Of a DNA stretch of 64,000 nucleotides, positions 1-10,972 are shown one piece after another; the first letter of the stretch is position 1; the number at the start of each line of letters is the position of its first letter. The translations under genes were made by a program, and so were the position numbers. This stretch comes from Blepharisma japonicum (taxonomy: Eukaryota > Ciliophora > Heterotrichea > Heterotrichida > Blepharismidae): the NCBI GenBank assembly GCA_949751835.1, contig CATKHK010000060.1, forward strand, positions 1 through 64,000. The letters run 5' to 3'. The notes below the pieces were generated by a model. That model had not been told where the DNA came from. It did no database searches and worked only from the letters and a program-made list of their open reading frames with translations.

Positions 1-420
1 TTTCTTCGCTAGAGGTTTCTTCACTAGAAGTTTCTTCAATAGAAGTTTCTTCAATAGACGTTTCTTCTTCACTAGAGGTTTCTTCGCTAGAGGTTTCTTC
101 GCTAGAGGTTTCTTCGCTAGAGGTTTCTTCGCTCGAGGTTTCTTCACTAGTTTCTTCACTAGAGGTTTCTTCTTCAGTAGCTGCAACTTCACTAGAGATT
201 TCTTCACTAGAGGTTTCTTCGCTAGAGGTTTCTTCACTAGTTTGTACACTAGAGGTTTCTTCGCTAGAGGTTTCTTCTTCAGTAGCTGCTTCTTCGCTAA
301 AGATTTCTTCACTAGCTATTTCTTCGCTAGATCTTTCTTCGCTAGAGATTTCTTCACTAGAGGTTTCTTCGCTTAAAGTCTCTTCGCTAGAGTTTATACC
401 ACTAAAGGTTTCTTCACCCA
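1..420. repeat. 15-nt coding minisatellite (EETSS repeat)
   Basis: On the + strand the unit is TTCTTCGCTAGAGGT with point variants, some longer TTCTTCTTC forms and a few shortened units. On the minus strand it reads GAA GAA ACC TCT AGC, i.e. EETSS. Because the unit is a multiple of 3, copy number can change without breaking the gene. The array runs off the left end. Confidence 0.85.
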
Positions 421-1438
421 CACTTGACTCAGTATCGCTTGATGTATTATCTTCTGAAGATTCTTCGGCTTCATCACTTGAGGCATCTTGAGTAGATTCC
501 TCTTCAGTAGGCTCCTCTTCGCTAGTTGCTTCTTCTGAATTTTCTGCTTCGCTTGATTCTTCAGTTTGAGTGGAATCAGTTTCGGCTGTTTCATCAGCTT
601 CGCTGGATATGGTTGATTCTTCAGTGGATGTGCTTTCAGTTGAAGATTCTTCTGTGGTAGAGTTCTCAGTGGTAGTCTCATCTTCATTAGTTTCCTCAGT
701 AGATTCCTCAGTCTCATCAGTTGTTGTTTCCTCAGATGTCTCGCTTGATGAGCTTTCTTCCTCAATTGAACTTGTCTCAGTAGACTCTTCTTCAGTTGTT
801 TGATCGCTTGAATCGCTTGGTGATTCTTCGCTATCAGCTAATGTTTCGGAACTTTCTTCAGTATCAGTACTCTCTTCTCCTTCTACTTCAGTTGAAGTTG
901 TAGCATCGCTGTCTGATGAGCTAGTTTCTTCTTCAGCTACACTAGTCTCCTCAGTTGTTTCTGTTTCTTCAGATGAACTATCACTTGATTCTTCTGAAGT
1001 TTCTGAACTTGTATCTTCAGTTGTATTAACTTCATCAATTGCTTCTTCAGTTGTTTCGGTTTCTCCACTTGATGTTGACTCTCCACTTTCACCAGAGCCT
1101 GCTTCTTCACCATTTCCACTTTCTTCATCTAATGATGAAAATTCTTCAGTGCTTTCATCAGCAGCTGAGGTTGCTCCATCACTTGTAGACTCTTCTTCAA
1201 CTACTTGACTATCTTCAGCAGTCCCACCACTCTCTGTAGTATCATCATTCATTGAAACTTGATCTGCATCATTAGAGCTTTCATTAGTGTAAGCAGATTC
1301 ATCAGTAACTACATCTTGGGAAACCTCTAAAAATGCAATAGGAGCATTTAAAACTTGTAGATTATTCTTTGTTTTTAGTCCTTGAGCTGTATTCGTCAAT
1401 GCTAGTAAGCACAAGGCAATTAAGAACTTGGCTGACAT
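1..1438 (-). CDS. Secreted Glu/Thr/Ser-rich repeat protein (3' end outside window)
   Basis: The frame opens at an ATG at 1438 and stays open to the window edge, so about 479 residues are seen and the C-terminus is missing. It begins with a signal peptide ([20 protein letters not shown]), followed by about 60 mixed residues. From about residue 80 it becomes a very acidic Ser/Thr/Glu region. The last ~140 visible residues are tandem EETSS pentapeptides encoded by a 15-nt repeat. No catalytic domain is visible. It is probably exported, perhaps as a surface, cyst-wall or secretory-granule protein with O-glycosylated or phosphorylated Ser/Thr; that role is inference. Only ~20 nt with no special feature lie between the ATG and the AT-rich upstream spacer. 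Confidence 0.8.
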   Translation of the reverse strand, partial: MSAKFLIALCLLALTNTAQGLKTKNNLQVLNAPIAFLEVSQDVVTDESAYTNESSNDADQVSMNDDTTESGGTAEDSQVVEEESTSDGATSAADESTEEFSSLDEESGNGEEAGSGESGESTSSGETETTEEAIDEVNTTEDTSSETSEESSDSSSEETETTEETSVAEEETSSSDSDATTSTEVEGEESTDTEESSETLADSEESPSDSSDQTTEEESTETSSIEEESSSSETSEETTTDETEESTEETNEDETTTENSTTEESSTESTSTEESTISSEADETAETDSTQTEESSEAENSEEATSEEEPTEEESTQDASSDEAEESSEDNTSSDTESSVGEETFSGINSSEETLSEETSSEEISSEERSSEEIASEEIFSEEAATEEETSSEETSSVQTSEETSSEETSSEEISSEVAATEEETSSEETSEETSSEETSSEETSSEETSSEETSSEEETSIEETSIEETSSEETSSEE

Positions 1439-3228
1439 TTTTAATGTTAACCGTTTTATAAGCTTACAATTGAAATCAATAATAATTATCTAAATAAAGA
1501 TTCTCAAATTAATGAAATATGAAGCTTTTGAATGAATTAAGCTGAAATTGAAATAAACATTTGTGTGAGAAACAATTAATTTAGCTTTTCTGGAAAATTG
1601 GCAAATTTTTATTAGAGTTGATTATTTGGTAAAATAAAAAATATTTCTAAATTATGTATGTCTTACTTAAGAAGATGTTTAATAAAAATTGTTAAAGATT
1701 TATAATTATTCTTGCTTGTAGTTAAAGAAAATAATTAAATTATGTATGAAATTATGATAGATGTAATGTTAATACTTCAAGAAATTGGACTCTTCGATTA
1801 TCCATTATTTAACTTCAATAGGGATTATATGAGAATTAGAAGACAATATGCATCCAAATATTGCTTATATATAGCATTATAAAAAAGCGTTTAAAAAAAG
1901 CTATGATTAGATTTATAAAAATATTTATTTTTTTAAACAAAGAAATTGTATTTTATTGTTTTATATTAAATTTATATTAATACCAAGTTAAGTTTATTTA
2001 ATTCTCTTGAAATAATTAGTTAGTATTGCTGGTTAATTTCTTAAGCTGCCATTTAATTAAATGATTTTTAAATAATTGAAGCTGTTATTTACTTAATACG
2101 CTTATCTATGCTTAAGAATCTGACACTAAAGCAAAATTCAACAGTTTTATTTTCATCTTTTTATTCAATTGTTGTAAGCATTATAATACAAAATTTGCAA
2201 CTCATTCTTTGATAACAATACTTTTTACAAATAAGAAGCAAGATATTTATTACAATAATTGCATATATAGTTATGATTTCAATATTTGATAGCTCTAAGT
2301 TTTGAACAGCTTTGGTAAGAAAAGGCCTTAAATTAGGTAGTATCTCATGCAAAATAATTTTTGCACGTTTGAGAAATAATTTACTCATTCATCAGAAGAC
2401 AAAATTTGAGCTGCATTATTAGTCGATTTTAATTGCATTGATTTGATTTCACTATCAAAAATATCAAAATATAAGATTATTTCTCTATAGTCTTGCAAGA
2501 AGATTGAATCAAGAGATCTGATTTAATTCAATTTTTTGGTTCTTATATTTTGCATATAACTATTGAACATTAATTAGTAATTTTATGATAATATAGCTGA
2601 TTAGCTAGCAATAGCTTCTCTAATGTAATATGGAGAATTAATTTTTATGAATTTATTTTCTAATTAATAATTTTAAAATTAAATAGTTAAATAAGTCTGT
2701 TTTTAAATTATAATAATTTTGAATAGTAAACCCAATAAGCATTTCCCTTTAATTTCGATGGAAAATATCTTTATCATTAATAGAGGGCAAATTCTATAAG
2801 TTTAGCGATTAAATGATATATTTCCTATATATATTTAATACTCATAAAATTAATTTAATGTTTAAATGTAAAAATTCTCCAGTTAGATTTTTATCTCAAA
2901 AAATCCCTATTTTTCCGTGTTTCTAAAAAATATTCAATATATAATTGTAAATCAATAAATCTGTTTAATTTCAAGAGTTTACATTCTAGAACATACATTT
3001 TCATATTGAATTATTTTTATTTCCCAATTTTTATGTAGTTGAGAAGAAAAAATTTCGAAAAATTTTACTATGAAAATTATATATAAAAAATCTTATAAAG
3101 AGTTCATTCCGACAACTGCATGTTATTATTATCCTTCAGAGTATTTAAAAAGTGATAAATGCTGTATTTTTAAAAATTATAATGTATATTGAAATTATTT
3201 AGATATAATTTTTCATTTTAAATTATTT
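1439..3228. other. AT-rich intergenic spacer
   Basis: 1.8 kb of AT-rich sequence between the promoter side of the secreted repeat protein and the 3' end of the first HIBCH-like gene. The only sizeable open frame is a minus-strand 75-codon stretch at 2161-2388 with one hydrophobic segment. It has no recognisable family, so it is not called as a gene. No RNA gene or repeat is evident. Confidence 0.5.
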
Positions 3229-4278
3229 TTAAAGCCTAGGCAATGCTAGCTTGATTCCTTCCTCATTAGCAAAATAAGGGTATATTGTGCTAGTTCCGAT
3301 TTCCCCAAGCGTATTTGGAGACCAATTTACCCTTTCTTTGTTTTTATTTATCAGTTTATGCTCAGCTGCTTCCTTGAAATTTTCTGATCTGTATTGCAGC
3401 ATCTGCACAGCTAAATTATATTCCATTTTTAAGCACTGTTCATAATTCAATGTTTTTCCCCTTCTAAAAGCTTCATAAGCAATCCTTAGCGAGAGAGGGC
3501 ATGAATCTTGGAGTTTTTTCAAAATTTTTATGCTCCAGCTTGAATTTATTTCTTGAAGCCTATACATGATTGCTTCAATTCCTATATAGTTATTAAAGCA
3601 GTAAACCAAATCTCTTATGATTGGAATAACTTTTGATTCGTTTGGATTTGGCTCTACGTGATATTTTTTAATAATTTTTTCCAAATCTTCATTTTCTCTC
3701 ATTTCTTCCAATAATTTTTCTTTGTCTACTAAGATATAATATTTTGCTATCCCAAAAAAATAGCAGTCAGCACCGTTTAATCTTTCTCCTGTCAATGATA
3801 AATATAGTCCTAGTGCAGGTATAGAAAGTCTGCTTAGATGATAAGACGAGCCAGTATCAGGACAGTAGCCAATTGAAGCTTCAGGCATCGACCAAACTGT
3901 CTTTGGAGTAGATACAGCTATTTTGCATGCCCAAGACATACCAGCACCTCCTCCCATTGTATATCCGTCCATTATCGTGACACTCATTGTCGGCAAAGTC
4001 GAAATAAAATAAACAGCAGCATTAATTCCCATAAAAACTTCATCGGCATTTGATTGGCCATATAATATTGATACAACATCGCCGCCCGCACAAAATGCTC
4101 GGCCTTCACCATAAAATAAAATATTTTTTCCCTCTTCTCGTGCTTTGGATAGTAATCTGTGACCATGCTGGAGCATTTCTAAATTCCAGGAGTTCAAAGC
4201 CATTGGGCGATTTATTTTGATGAAAAGAGTATTTGCCTTTTCAACTCAAACCAATAGAGAATCTGCTTCTGAGTTCAT
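3229..4278 (-). CDS. 3-hydroxyisobutyryl-CoA hydrolase-like protein (copy 1)
   Basis: 349 residues in the crotonase fold, HIBCH subfamily, which hydrolyses 3-hydroxyisobutyryl-CoA in valine breakdown. Visible signatures are AFCAGGDV (oxyanion-hole loop, about residues 61-68), MGGGAGMS, and MPEASIGYCPDTG with the HIBCH catalytic pair Glu133 and Asp141. The C-terminal block, with KLINKNKERVNWSPNTLGEI, matches the HIBCH tail rather than plain enoyl-CoA hydratases. The ATG at 4278 was chosen because it adds 25 residues that align with the paralogue at 5728-6783 (FIKINRP against FIKFKRP). This needs one in-frame TGA read as Trp at codon 11. The protein ends in PRL, a weak PTS1-like signal. Substrate specificity cannot be told from sequence alone. 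Confidence 0.88.
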
Positions 4279-4449
4279 GAGATTTAAATATTTTTATTCA
4301 ATCCAGTAGGCAATGTCGTATAAAGTGTGAAATATGAAGTATCCGTTTAATATAACGAATAGAAAAGCTCAATTATTAAATTATAAAAAATCATAATAAC
4401 CACTTGGCATATTTTATTTTTCACGTTAATAATATTCTAGATCTATTAA

Positions 4450-5358
4450 TTAGACGTATGGGTCAGGCATCAGCTCTTCTAGAGGAATGTTCGGGTTCAC
4501 GTTATACTTTTTCAAATCCACTGGTCCTACAACTTCATCATCAATAAAGAAGTTTCCATTAGTCGCTTTATTACAGCTAGTCAAAATGGTATAAGCAGCA
4601 TCTGACATGATGTCAACTTTTCTTGATCTTTGCATTATAGGTTCTCCTCCTAAGGCAAGTCTAATGGCTGCAGTAGCTATAGTTGTTCTTGGCCATAAGG
4701 CATTAACGCCGATTTGGCCTTTATATTCTTCACTCAATCCGACTACACACATGCTGTCTCCGTATTTTGCAATTGTATAAGCCAAATGCGGAGCGAGCCA
4801 TTTAGGATTCAGGTTAATTGGTGGAGTAATGTTAAGGATGTGAGGGTTTTGAGCCTTCAGTAGATGTGGGATACAGTATTTTGAGAGCATAAAAGTGCCT
4901 CTCGCAACGATACTGTTCATTAAGTCATATGATTTCATAGTCGTATCAAGAGTAGGGGTGAGGGCGATGTAAGAAGCGTTGTTGATTAAAATATCAATAC
5001 CGCCAAAGGTAGCAACTGTTTGCTCGATAGCAGATTTTACTTGATCTTCAAAGCGAATATCACATCTAATTGGTAATGCTCTTCCACCTGCATCTTCAAT
5101 TTCTTTAGCAGCTGTGTAAATGGTATTTTCAAGCTTTTTATGAGGTTCAACAGTCTTCGCTAAAATTGCAATATTTGCTCCGTCAGCTGCAGCTTTTTTC
5201 GCAATAGCAAGACCGATTCCTCTTGAGGCGCCTGTAATTACAATAGTTTTTCCCTTGAGATTCCCAACTTTCTTGAATTCCTTTATGTCAGTGTTTTTGA
5301 GGACCCAATATAAAGGTTGTGAAGAAAGGTGCCTGTCTAAGAGCTCAAGTCTTCTCAT
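4450..5358 (-). CDS. HSDL2: HSDL2-like short-chain dehydrogenase
   Basis: 302-residue classical-type SDR. It has TGASRGIG at residues 43-50 (dinucleotide binding), INNAS at about 125-129, and YTIAK at 194-198 giving the catalytic Tyr and Lys. The stretch NLNPKW..HLAYTIAKYG and VNALWPRT are hallmarks of the HSDL2 (hydroxysteroid dehydrogenase-like 2) group. Animal HSDL2 is peroxisomal or mitochondrial and carries a C-terminal SCP2 domain, which is absent here. The usual catalytic Ser position appears to be Thr178 (ILNITPP). It lies between the two HIBCH-like genes on the same strand, which fits a lipid or acyl-CoA role, but there is no evidence for co-transcription. Confidence 0.88.
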   Translation of the reverse strand: MRRLELLDRHLSSQPLYWVLKNTDIKEFKKVGNLKGKTIVITGASRGIGLAIAKKAAADGANIAILAKTVEPHKKLENTIYTAAKEIEDAGGRALPIRCDIRFEDQVKSAIEQTVATFGGIDILINNASYIALTPTLDTTMKSYDLMNSIVARGTFMLSKYCIPHLLKAQNPHILNITPPINLNPKWLAPHLAYTIAKYGDSMCVVGLSEEYKGQIGVNALWPRTTIATAAIRLALGGEPIMQRSRKVDIMSDAAYTILTSCNKATNGNFFIDDEVVGPVDLKKYNVNPNIPLEELMPDPYV

Positions 5359-5727
5359 ATTAATTATGGTGACGTACGCAAGTTTAACAATTTGTGATAA
5401 ATAAGTTTCTTAATGTGTAAACCCAGTAGAGGTGTAAAATAATATTTTTTTAACAAAATTCAGGGTTTTAAATCCATAAAGAAAAATTGGTGGAAAATAT
5501 TGATAATTTAAACTAGCATCAAAATGTGTAACTTATAATTTTAATTATTGTTGCTTTTTATAAAAATTATACCAATTTTTCACATTGATGATGCAGCTAC
5601 ATTATTGAAATGTAAAAGGCAAATAAAAACTCAAAAAGCTTTAATTTGAATATTTCATAAATGTATTTGGTTTTTAGGCTTAAAAAAACTACTATACACG
5701 TTTAGAGTTAAATTCTAGTTAAGACTT
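5359..5727. other. AT-rich spacer
   Basis: Spacer between HSDL2 and HIBCH-like copy 2, both on the minus strand. It must hold the HSDL2 promoter and the 3' end signals of copy 2. No gene or repeat is visible. Confidence 0.4.
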
Positions 5728-6783
5728 CTAAAGCTTCGGAGACTCCAATTTTGGTCCTTCTTTATTTGTGAAATAAGGATTTATGGTAGAGTCTCCTATT
5801 TCCACTATCGAGTTTGGTATCCAATTTATCATTGTTCTGCTTTTATTTATCATTTTTTTTTGAATTGCTTCTTTGAAATTCGTTGACCTGTAACTCGTCA
5901 TCTGAACTCCTAAGTTATATTCCATCTTTAGGCAGTCCATATAACTAAGGTTTCTTCCTCTTCTAAAAGACTCATAAGCTACTCTTAAAGATAGTGGGCA
6001 TAATTTTTGAAGTTTAGAATATATCCTTAAGCTCCAAGGTGTATTTTTTTCTCTAAGTTTATAAATAATAAATTCAAGGCTGTAGTATATATTAAAACAT
6101 TCTCTCAAATCTTTTAATACATGAAGGATTGTAGACTTTTCAGTGTCAGGCTCTACATGATATTTTTCGAAAACTTTGACGATATCTTCCCCTGAAAAGA
6201 TTTCTCTTCTAACTTTTTCAAGTTTTTCTTCAATATGGTAATGAGAAAACCCAAACAGATAGCAATCAACCCCATTCAATTTTTCTCCAGTCAACTGCAA
6301 ATAAAGACCCAGCTCAGGCGGGTTTACTTTATTTAAATAATACGAGGCACCAACATCAGGACAAAACCCTATTGATGTCTCAGGCATTGCCCATAAAGTG
6401 TTAGGTGTGGATACCCTAATAGAGCAGCCCCATGCTAATCCAGCTCCCGCACCCATAGTGATTCCGTTCATCAAAGCAACTGTATGAGTTTCTAGCCTCG
6501 TCAACTGTAATAGGGTTTCTACTTCATATCTAAAAATTTCACTTGGAACAATATTTCCTTTAGCAATTCCAAGAATGTCACAACCCGCCGAAAACGCTCT
6601 GCCTTCCCCATAAAATATTATATTTTGCTTTTCATTTGCAGCTCTATTAATAATATAACTAACTACATGTGTCATTTCTGAGTTCCAAGAATTTAGTCTT
6701 GCTGGTCTTTTGAACTTTATAAAGACATTGCTACGGCTTTCTAAAACTACTAGTGCTTGAGAGAAGTCTGTATTAATGGACAT
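5728..6783 (-). CDS. 3-hydroxyisobutyryl-CoA hydrolase-like protein (copy 2)
   Basis: 351 residues, a diverged paralogue of the gene at 3229-4278 along its whole length. It shows FIKFKRPARLNSWN near the N-terminus, AFSAGCDI (about residues 63-70, against CAGGD in HIBCH), MGAGAGLAWGC, and MPETSIGFCPDVG with Glu135 and Asp143 retained as catalytic residues. The oxyanion-hole loop has Gly to Cys in place of the second Gly, so specificity may differ from copy 1. It ends in PKL, again PTS1-like. The two copies sit on the same strand with HSDL2 between them, so this looks like an old local duplication. No intron is needed. Confidence 0.86.
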   Translation of the reverse strand: MSINTDFSQALVVLESRSNVFIKFKRPARLNSWNSEMTHVVSYIINRAANEKQNIIFYGEGRAFSAGCDILGIAKGNIVPSEIFRYEVETLLQLTRLETHTVALMNGITMGAGAGLAWGCSIRVSTPNTLWAMPETSIGFCPDVGASYYLNKVNPPELGLYLQLTGEKLNGVDCYLFGFSHYHIEEKLEKVRREIFSGEDIVKVFEKYHVEPDTEKSTILHVLKDLRECFNIYYSLEFIIYKLREKNTPWSLRIYSKLQKLCPLSLRVAYESFRRGRNLSYMDCLKMEYNLGVQMTSYRSTNFKEAIQKKMINKSRTMINWIPNSIVEIGDSTINPYFTNKEGPKLESPKL

Positions 6784-7307
6784 TTATTTAATATCATTTC
6801 AGAAGTAATAAATTGTTTATTATGTTCATTCATTAAATAACTTAAACATGCTGAGGTAAAAAATTGTAAGCTTTTATTCGATATTGGCCTAAATCTGAAA
6901 ATTAGTGAAATATAAGAAGCAATTAAAGAAAGATAAATTAAATTCAGTTAAATTTACAGCCTGATGTAAATTTTGAGGCTGACCAAGGATAATTACTAAC
7001 CATAAGATGGAGTCTTATCATATCAGAAAGGCTTTCTAAAGCCTAATTATATTAGTCCATATTTTCATGAGAAGCTTAAATATCCGTTTCACACAAAACG
7101 AATTTTGGTCTTTTATAATAAGTTTCATATTTAGTAATAAGGAGTAGAACTAATGGAACCAGATAAATGTGAATGAAATGGCGAGGTTTTGGTTTAATGA
7201 AGGATTTTACTGTTTTTAAGGAGCTTAGGCATTATAGAAAGATTAAAATAATGAAGAAAGTAAAAATGTTAGCTAACATTAATGAAATAATAAATAATTT
7301 ATTCATA
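6784..7307. other. AT-rich spacer
   Basis: 524 bp between the 5' end of HIBCH-like copy 2 and the 3' end of the P5B ATPase, both minus strand. The short plus-strand frame that begins at 7173 overlaps the ATPase coding end and looks accidental. No RNA gene or repeat is visible. Confidence 0.4.
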
Positions 7308-10300
7308 TTAATCAATCTCCCTTTCCTTTATTTTCTTAAAGCAATACGTTATTACTCTCACGCCAAGTTTCTCATAAGCCCATGCTATAACTAAATTCGC
7401 AAACATAATCCCCAAGAGTGTTTCTTTGAAATCCATTGGCATATCATAAATTGCTAATAATTTCCTTGTAAATGTGTCTGGGGTAAGAGTAAAGTATACG
7501 CTTATTACCCAGACTATTACTACACAGCTGCTGAATCAGTAGTTTGCATATGCTGGCTGTCTATAAGGCGGTCCTATACTGAAACTCATGCATACAATCA
7601 GAATTTGAGTTGAAGCCAAAATAAATAGGACAGTATTTTCTGGGCCTTGCTTTGGATTTTTTACTGTGCTTTCAGTAGGGACAAACCAGTCCTGATGGTG
7701 TACTGTTAAGTATCCAGTAATTAGCATAATTAAAGATATCAATATTTGTCCTAAAATAGATGACACTACAGGTACCGAAATCAAAGCTCCAGGTGGCATT
7801 ACTGGTGATAAATAGTTATAAGCTGCCGTATAAGCCATAAAAATAGCAAGTGGCAGTATCATAAATAAATCTTGATAAAGGAATTGAGCATCTTGCAAAC
7901 TGTTATGAAGAGTATAAAGGATCATTACACACAAAAATTGAATCATACTATACATCGTAATGAACTTAAAGCTTTGGAAGCATGTTACCAGAGAAGCTCT
8001 ACCTTCTTTTAAAATTTCTATAATTCCTCTTAGGTCTTTTGAGCTAAACGGCGCTGCGATTGATGCTTCAGCCTCACTGAGGCTTAGGCCTACATCGGCC
8101 CCTTTTAAGGCTCCACAGTCATTGGCGCCATCTCCTACCATAGCTACAAGGGTGTCTTCTTTTTGCATTTGTTCAACCAGCATGATTTTTTGTTGGGGCG
8201 ACATTCTTCCAAATACAGCTCCTTTAGATAAAACATAAGGTAAAGAAGGATGTGAAGAATAAATTAAAAATTCTAATAAATTCCCTGTGATTGATAAGCA
8301 ACAAATTCCGGTTATGTCAGTTCAATCTTTAGGATCACCTTCTTCATCTTCCCATACTATATGCTCTCCATTAATATCGCCTAAAAACACTGGTGAGTCT
8401 CCAGGGATGATCCCGCATAGTTTTCCAACTGCAGAGCCAGTAAGAATGGCATCTCCTGTAGACATTACACATCGGACTCTTGCACTTTGAAGGATTCCTA
8501 TCACATCAGTTGAGTCAGGCTTTAATTCATTTTGTAATAAAATAAGACCAAGAAATATTAAGTCATTTTCAATTTCACCTAACTGCTGGTCAACATTATA
8601 GCTTTCTATATTTTTATAGGCACAGGCTAATAGTCTATAGCCTTGTCGAGAAAAATGTAAAATGGTGTGTGAAATATTTTCAGGTAAATTCGCACAAAGT
8701 TTACAAATTTCTTCTGGAGCACCTTTTAAATGCAACTTTAGCTGCTTTTCTGCTTCTATAATAACACCCATTCGTTTAGTAATTTGGGAAAAGTGAAATA
8801 AATGCTTAATCTTTATTTCCTCACCATCATTTCTAATTACACTTCTAATTCCATCTCTCTCTTTAGACTCTCACCCAATACTTTTAAATATTGCAATTTC
8901 CTGAGGGTCTCCATACATTTCTCCATTAATTGTTGTCAAAGATTGGCAAGTCGCCATACTTTCTTGCAAAATTGATACACAATTATCTAAATTGCTTTCT
9001 ATTTTGTTTGTGGATGCATCATAAACACCTTTTAAAGTCATATGATCTTCTGTTAAAGTTCCTGTCTTATCAAAGCATATGATAGAGACGCGGCCAGCAG
9101 GATTTACAGCATGTGGAGATATACAGTTCACGTTCTTTTTCTTTAGCCTATTTATTGCAAAAGTGGTACCTATACTCATTGCTAAAGGCAGAGCAGGAGG
9201 AACTGCAATAGTTATTAAGTCAAGGGATAACAAAATTATGTTAGCAACTGGGATATTTTCTTCCATGAAAGTCCCCAAACAGTAAAAGAATCCCAAAATA
9301 GCCAAAATTCCCATCATTCCGATATATTTGAAGGTTTCTGAGATAAATTTAAATCTGTTTGGCTTTGGGAAAAGAATTGATCTGACGAGCTCACCTTTAG
9401 CTGTAGAAAAGCCAGTAGCGATTACAATCCCATAGCAGTTTCCACGGCAGTTTAAGGGTTTTGTGCCTGAGCTTAAAGTATGCCGCTTATCCCCTCTATA
9501 AATTTGTGGGGAGCCTTTAGGCAGTGGGTCTTTGAGAACAGGCTGGGATTCCCCAGTTAGCATTGATTCATCGACTAAAACGATTCCGCTTAAAAGTACA
9601 ACGTCGCACGGCAAATAAATATTTTCTGGAATTTCTATCAAATCTCCAGGAACCAGCTGGGTGCTGTTTGCAACTATTCATTTATTTTCTCTTTTCACAT
9701 TAATCATACACTCATACAAAGCCATTTCTCGAACAGCTTTAATATTTCTTTTTGTCTCAAATAAATTAGAAAGCACTGAGACAACTGATAAAATCAAAAT
9801 TGTCAAAGAATATAAAAAATATTTTTCCACGCACCACAGCACAATACTGAAAACTTGAAATATAAAAAAAGGATGCAAAATTTCTCTATATAATAATTCT
9901 CATATTGTTGGCATGGGGACATCTATAAGACAAGCTCCGAATATTCTTAATTTTCCTTCATATTGGGCATCAGATGTGATACCTCCCCCTAATTTTTCGT
10001 GAACATCCTTATAGGGTAATGCACAACTATATTTTAGAGCAGAAAACGTATGAGATTGCATTGAAAAATAATAGCGGATAAATCTAAACGTAAATGTCTA
10101 TATGATAATTACTTGAAGTAAAATTGTGTGATCTGCTTGATTTGGATCTAAAGCTGATAAAGGGACTTCAAGTGGGGTTATATCCCGAATCGCTCTTGAG
10201 CGATCTTTGGCTGTAACAACTACATGGGTTGCTTCATAAGGGGCACAGATGTCAAAACTAAGAAGCTGGAATTTTACGATTCAGATGTGAAGAATATAAA

Positions 10301-10436
10301 AGAGGCCAAATGAAAGAATAAACCAAGTATACATTAAAGCTTCTTTTGCTTTGTTGCGCTTGATGAATAGAAGACGTAGGCAATCTCCAGAGTCTGATTC
10401 TGCTTCAAAACTCTTATAATTGTTTAGGTTATTCAT
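7308..10436 (-). CDS. P5B-type ATPase (ATP13A2/3-like transporter)
   Basis: Spliced gene: exon 10113-10436, 15-nt intron 10098-10112, exon 7308-10097, giving 1037 residues. Motifs in order are YSCALPYKDVHEKLGGG, LTGES (288-292), PPALP (408-412, M4 motif of the P5B branch), DKTGTLTED (phosphorylated Asp451), MSPQQK and GDGANDCGALKGADVG (763 onward). PPALP and the GALK hinge place it in P5B, whose characterised members export polyamines from lysosomes or endosomes. Several membrane segments are visible at both ends. Many Trp codons are TGA, and reading them as stops would split the gene into at least five pieces. The gene runs to TAA at 7308-7310, adding about 75 residues with membrane segments beyond the TGA at 7536. 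Polyamine transport is inferred from family membership. Confidence 0.93.
10098..10112 (-). other. 15-nt intron in P5B ATPase gene
   Basis: GTAATTATCATATAG on the minus strand, phase 0 after codon 108. If retained, its last codon is an in-frame TAG. Removal joins ILLQ to TFTFRF and keeps the P5B reading frame into the YSCALPYKD motif. A at position 10 is a plausible branch point, as in the other four introns here. Confidence 0.88.
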
Positions 10437-10972
10437 TATAATTCTTATTAAATAAAACTAATTACAATAGATTAATTTTAAATATTTTATTTAAATTTTC
10501 TCTTCAAATGCAATTTAATATAATATCGAAATTTATTTAAAAGCTTAGAATTATTTTATCTCAAAAAAGTTAAATATTTCATTAAATTCTTATATTAGCA
10601 CATAGAGCTATACTTTCTTTTTCTAGGACATTGAAAAGCGGAGGTCTTATAAATTCTGGAGGCTACTAAATATAAACCTTATAATTATTAGCCTCAGCTT
10701 TAAGCAAAATTCCAATTCGAGATCGATTTTTGGAAAAATTAGTGTTAATACAATTTAGCTCATTTTTGACCTAATATTTTTAATTATCTAGATTTATTTT
10801 TAACCTTTCTCAATCAAATAAATTTTTATGGATAGTTTTGGAAATAAAATTATAGCTCTTATCTCAGTTATTTTTCAAGATATGGAAATTATAAATAATT
10901 GCCACTCTTAAAAATTCGTTTTCCCATTTACTTTTGTATGAAAACGAATATGTCTGCTTTGTAAAATAAACA
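10437..10972. promoter_or_regulatory. Shared upstream region of divergent ATPase and acyl-CoA oxidase genes
   Basis: 536 bp of AT-rich DNA between two genes transcribed away from each other, so it must contain both promoters. No conserved box can be named by eye. Confidence 0.45.

Noticed and set aside
570-803. Plus-strand Ser/Val-rich open frame
   Set aside because: It lies opposite the EETSS-type minus-strand gene, which has a signal peptide and stays open for 1.4 kb. Low-complexity repeats leave several frames open by chance.
2161-2388. Minus-strand 75-codon frame with a hydrophobic stretch
   Set aside because: It has no recognised family and an AT-biased composition, in a long spacer; hydrophobic short frames are expected by chance here.
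7173-7394. Plus-strand 73-codon frame
   Set aside because: It overlaps the true 3' coding end of the P5B ATPase once TGA is read as Trp.
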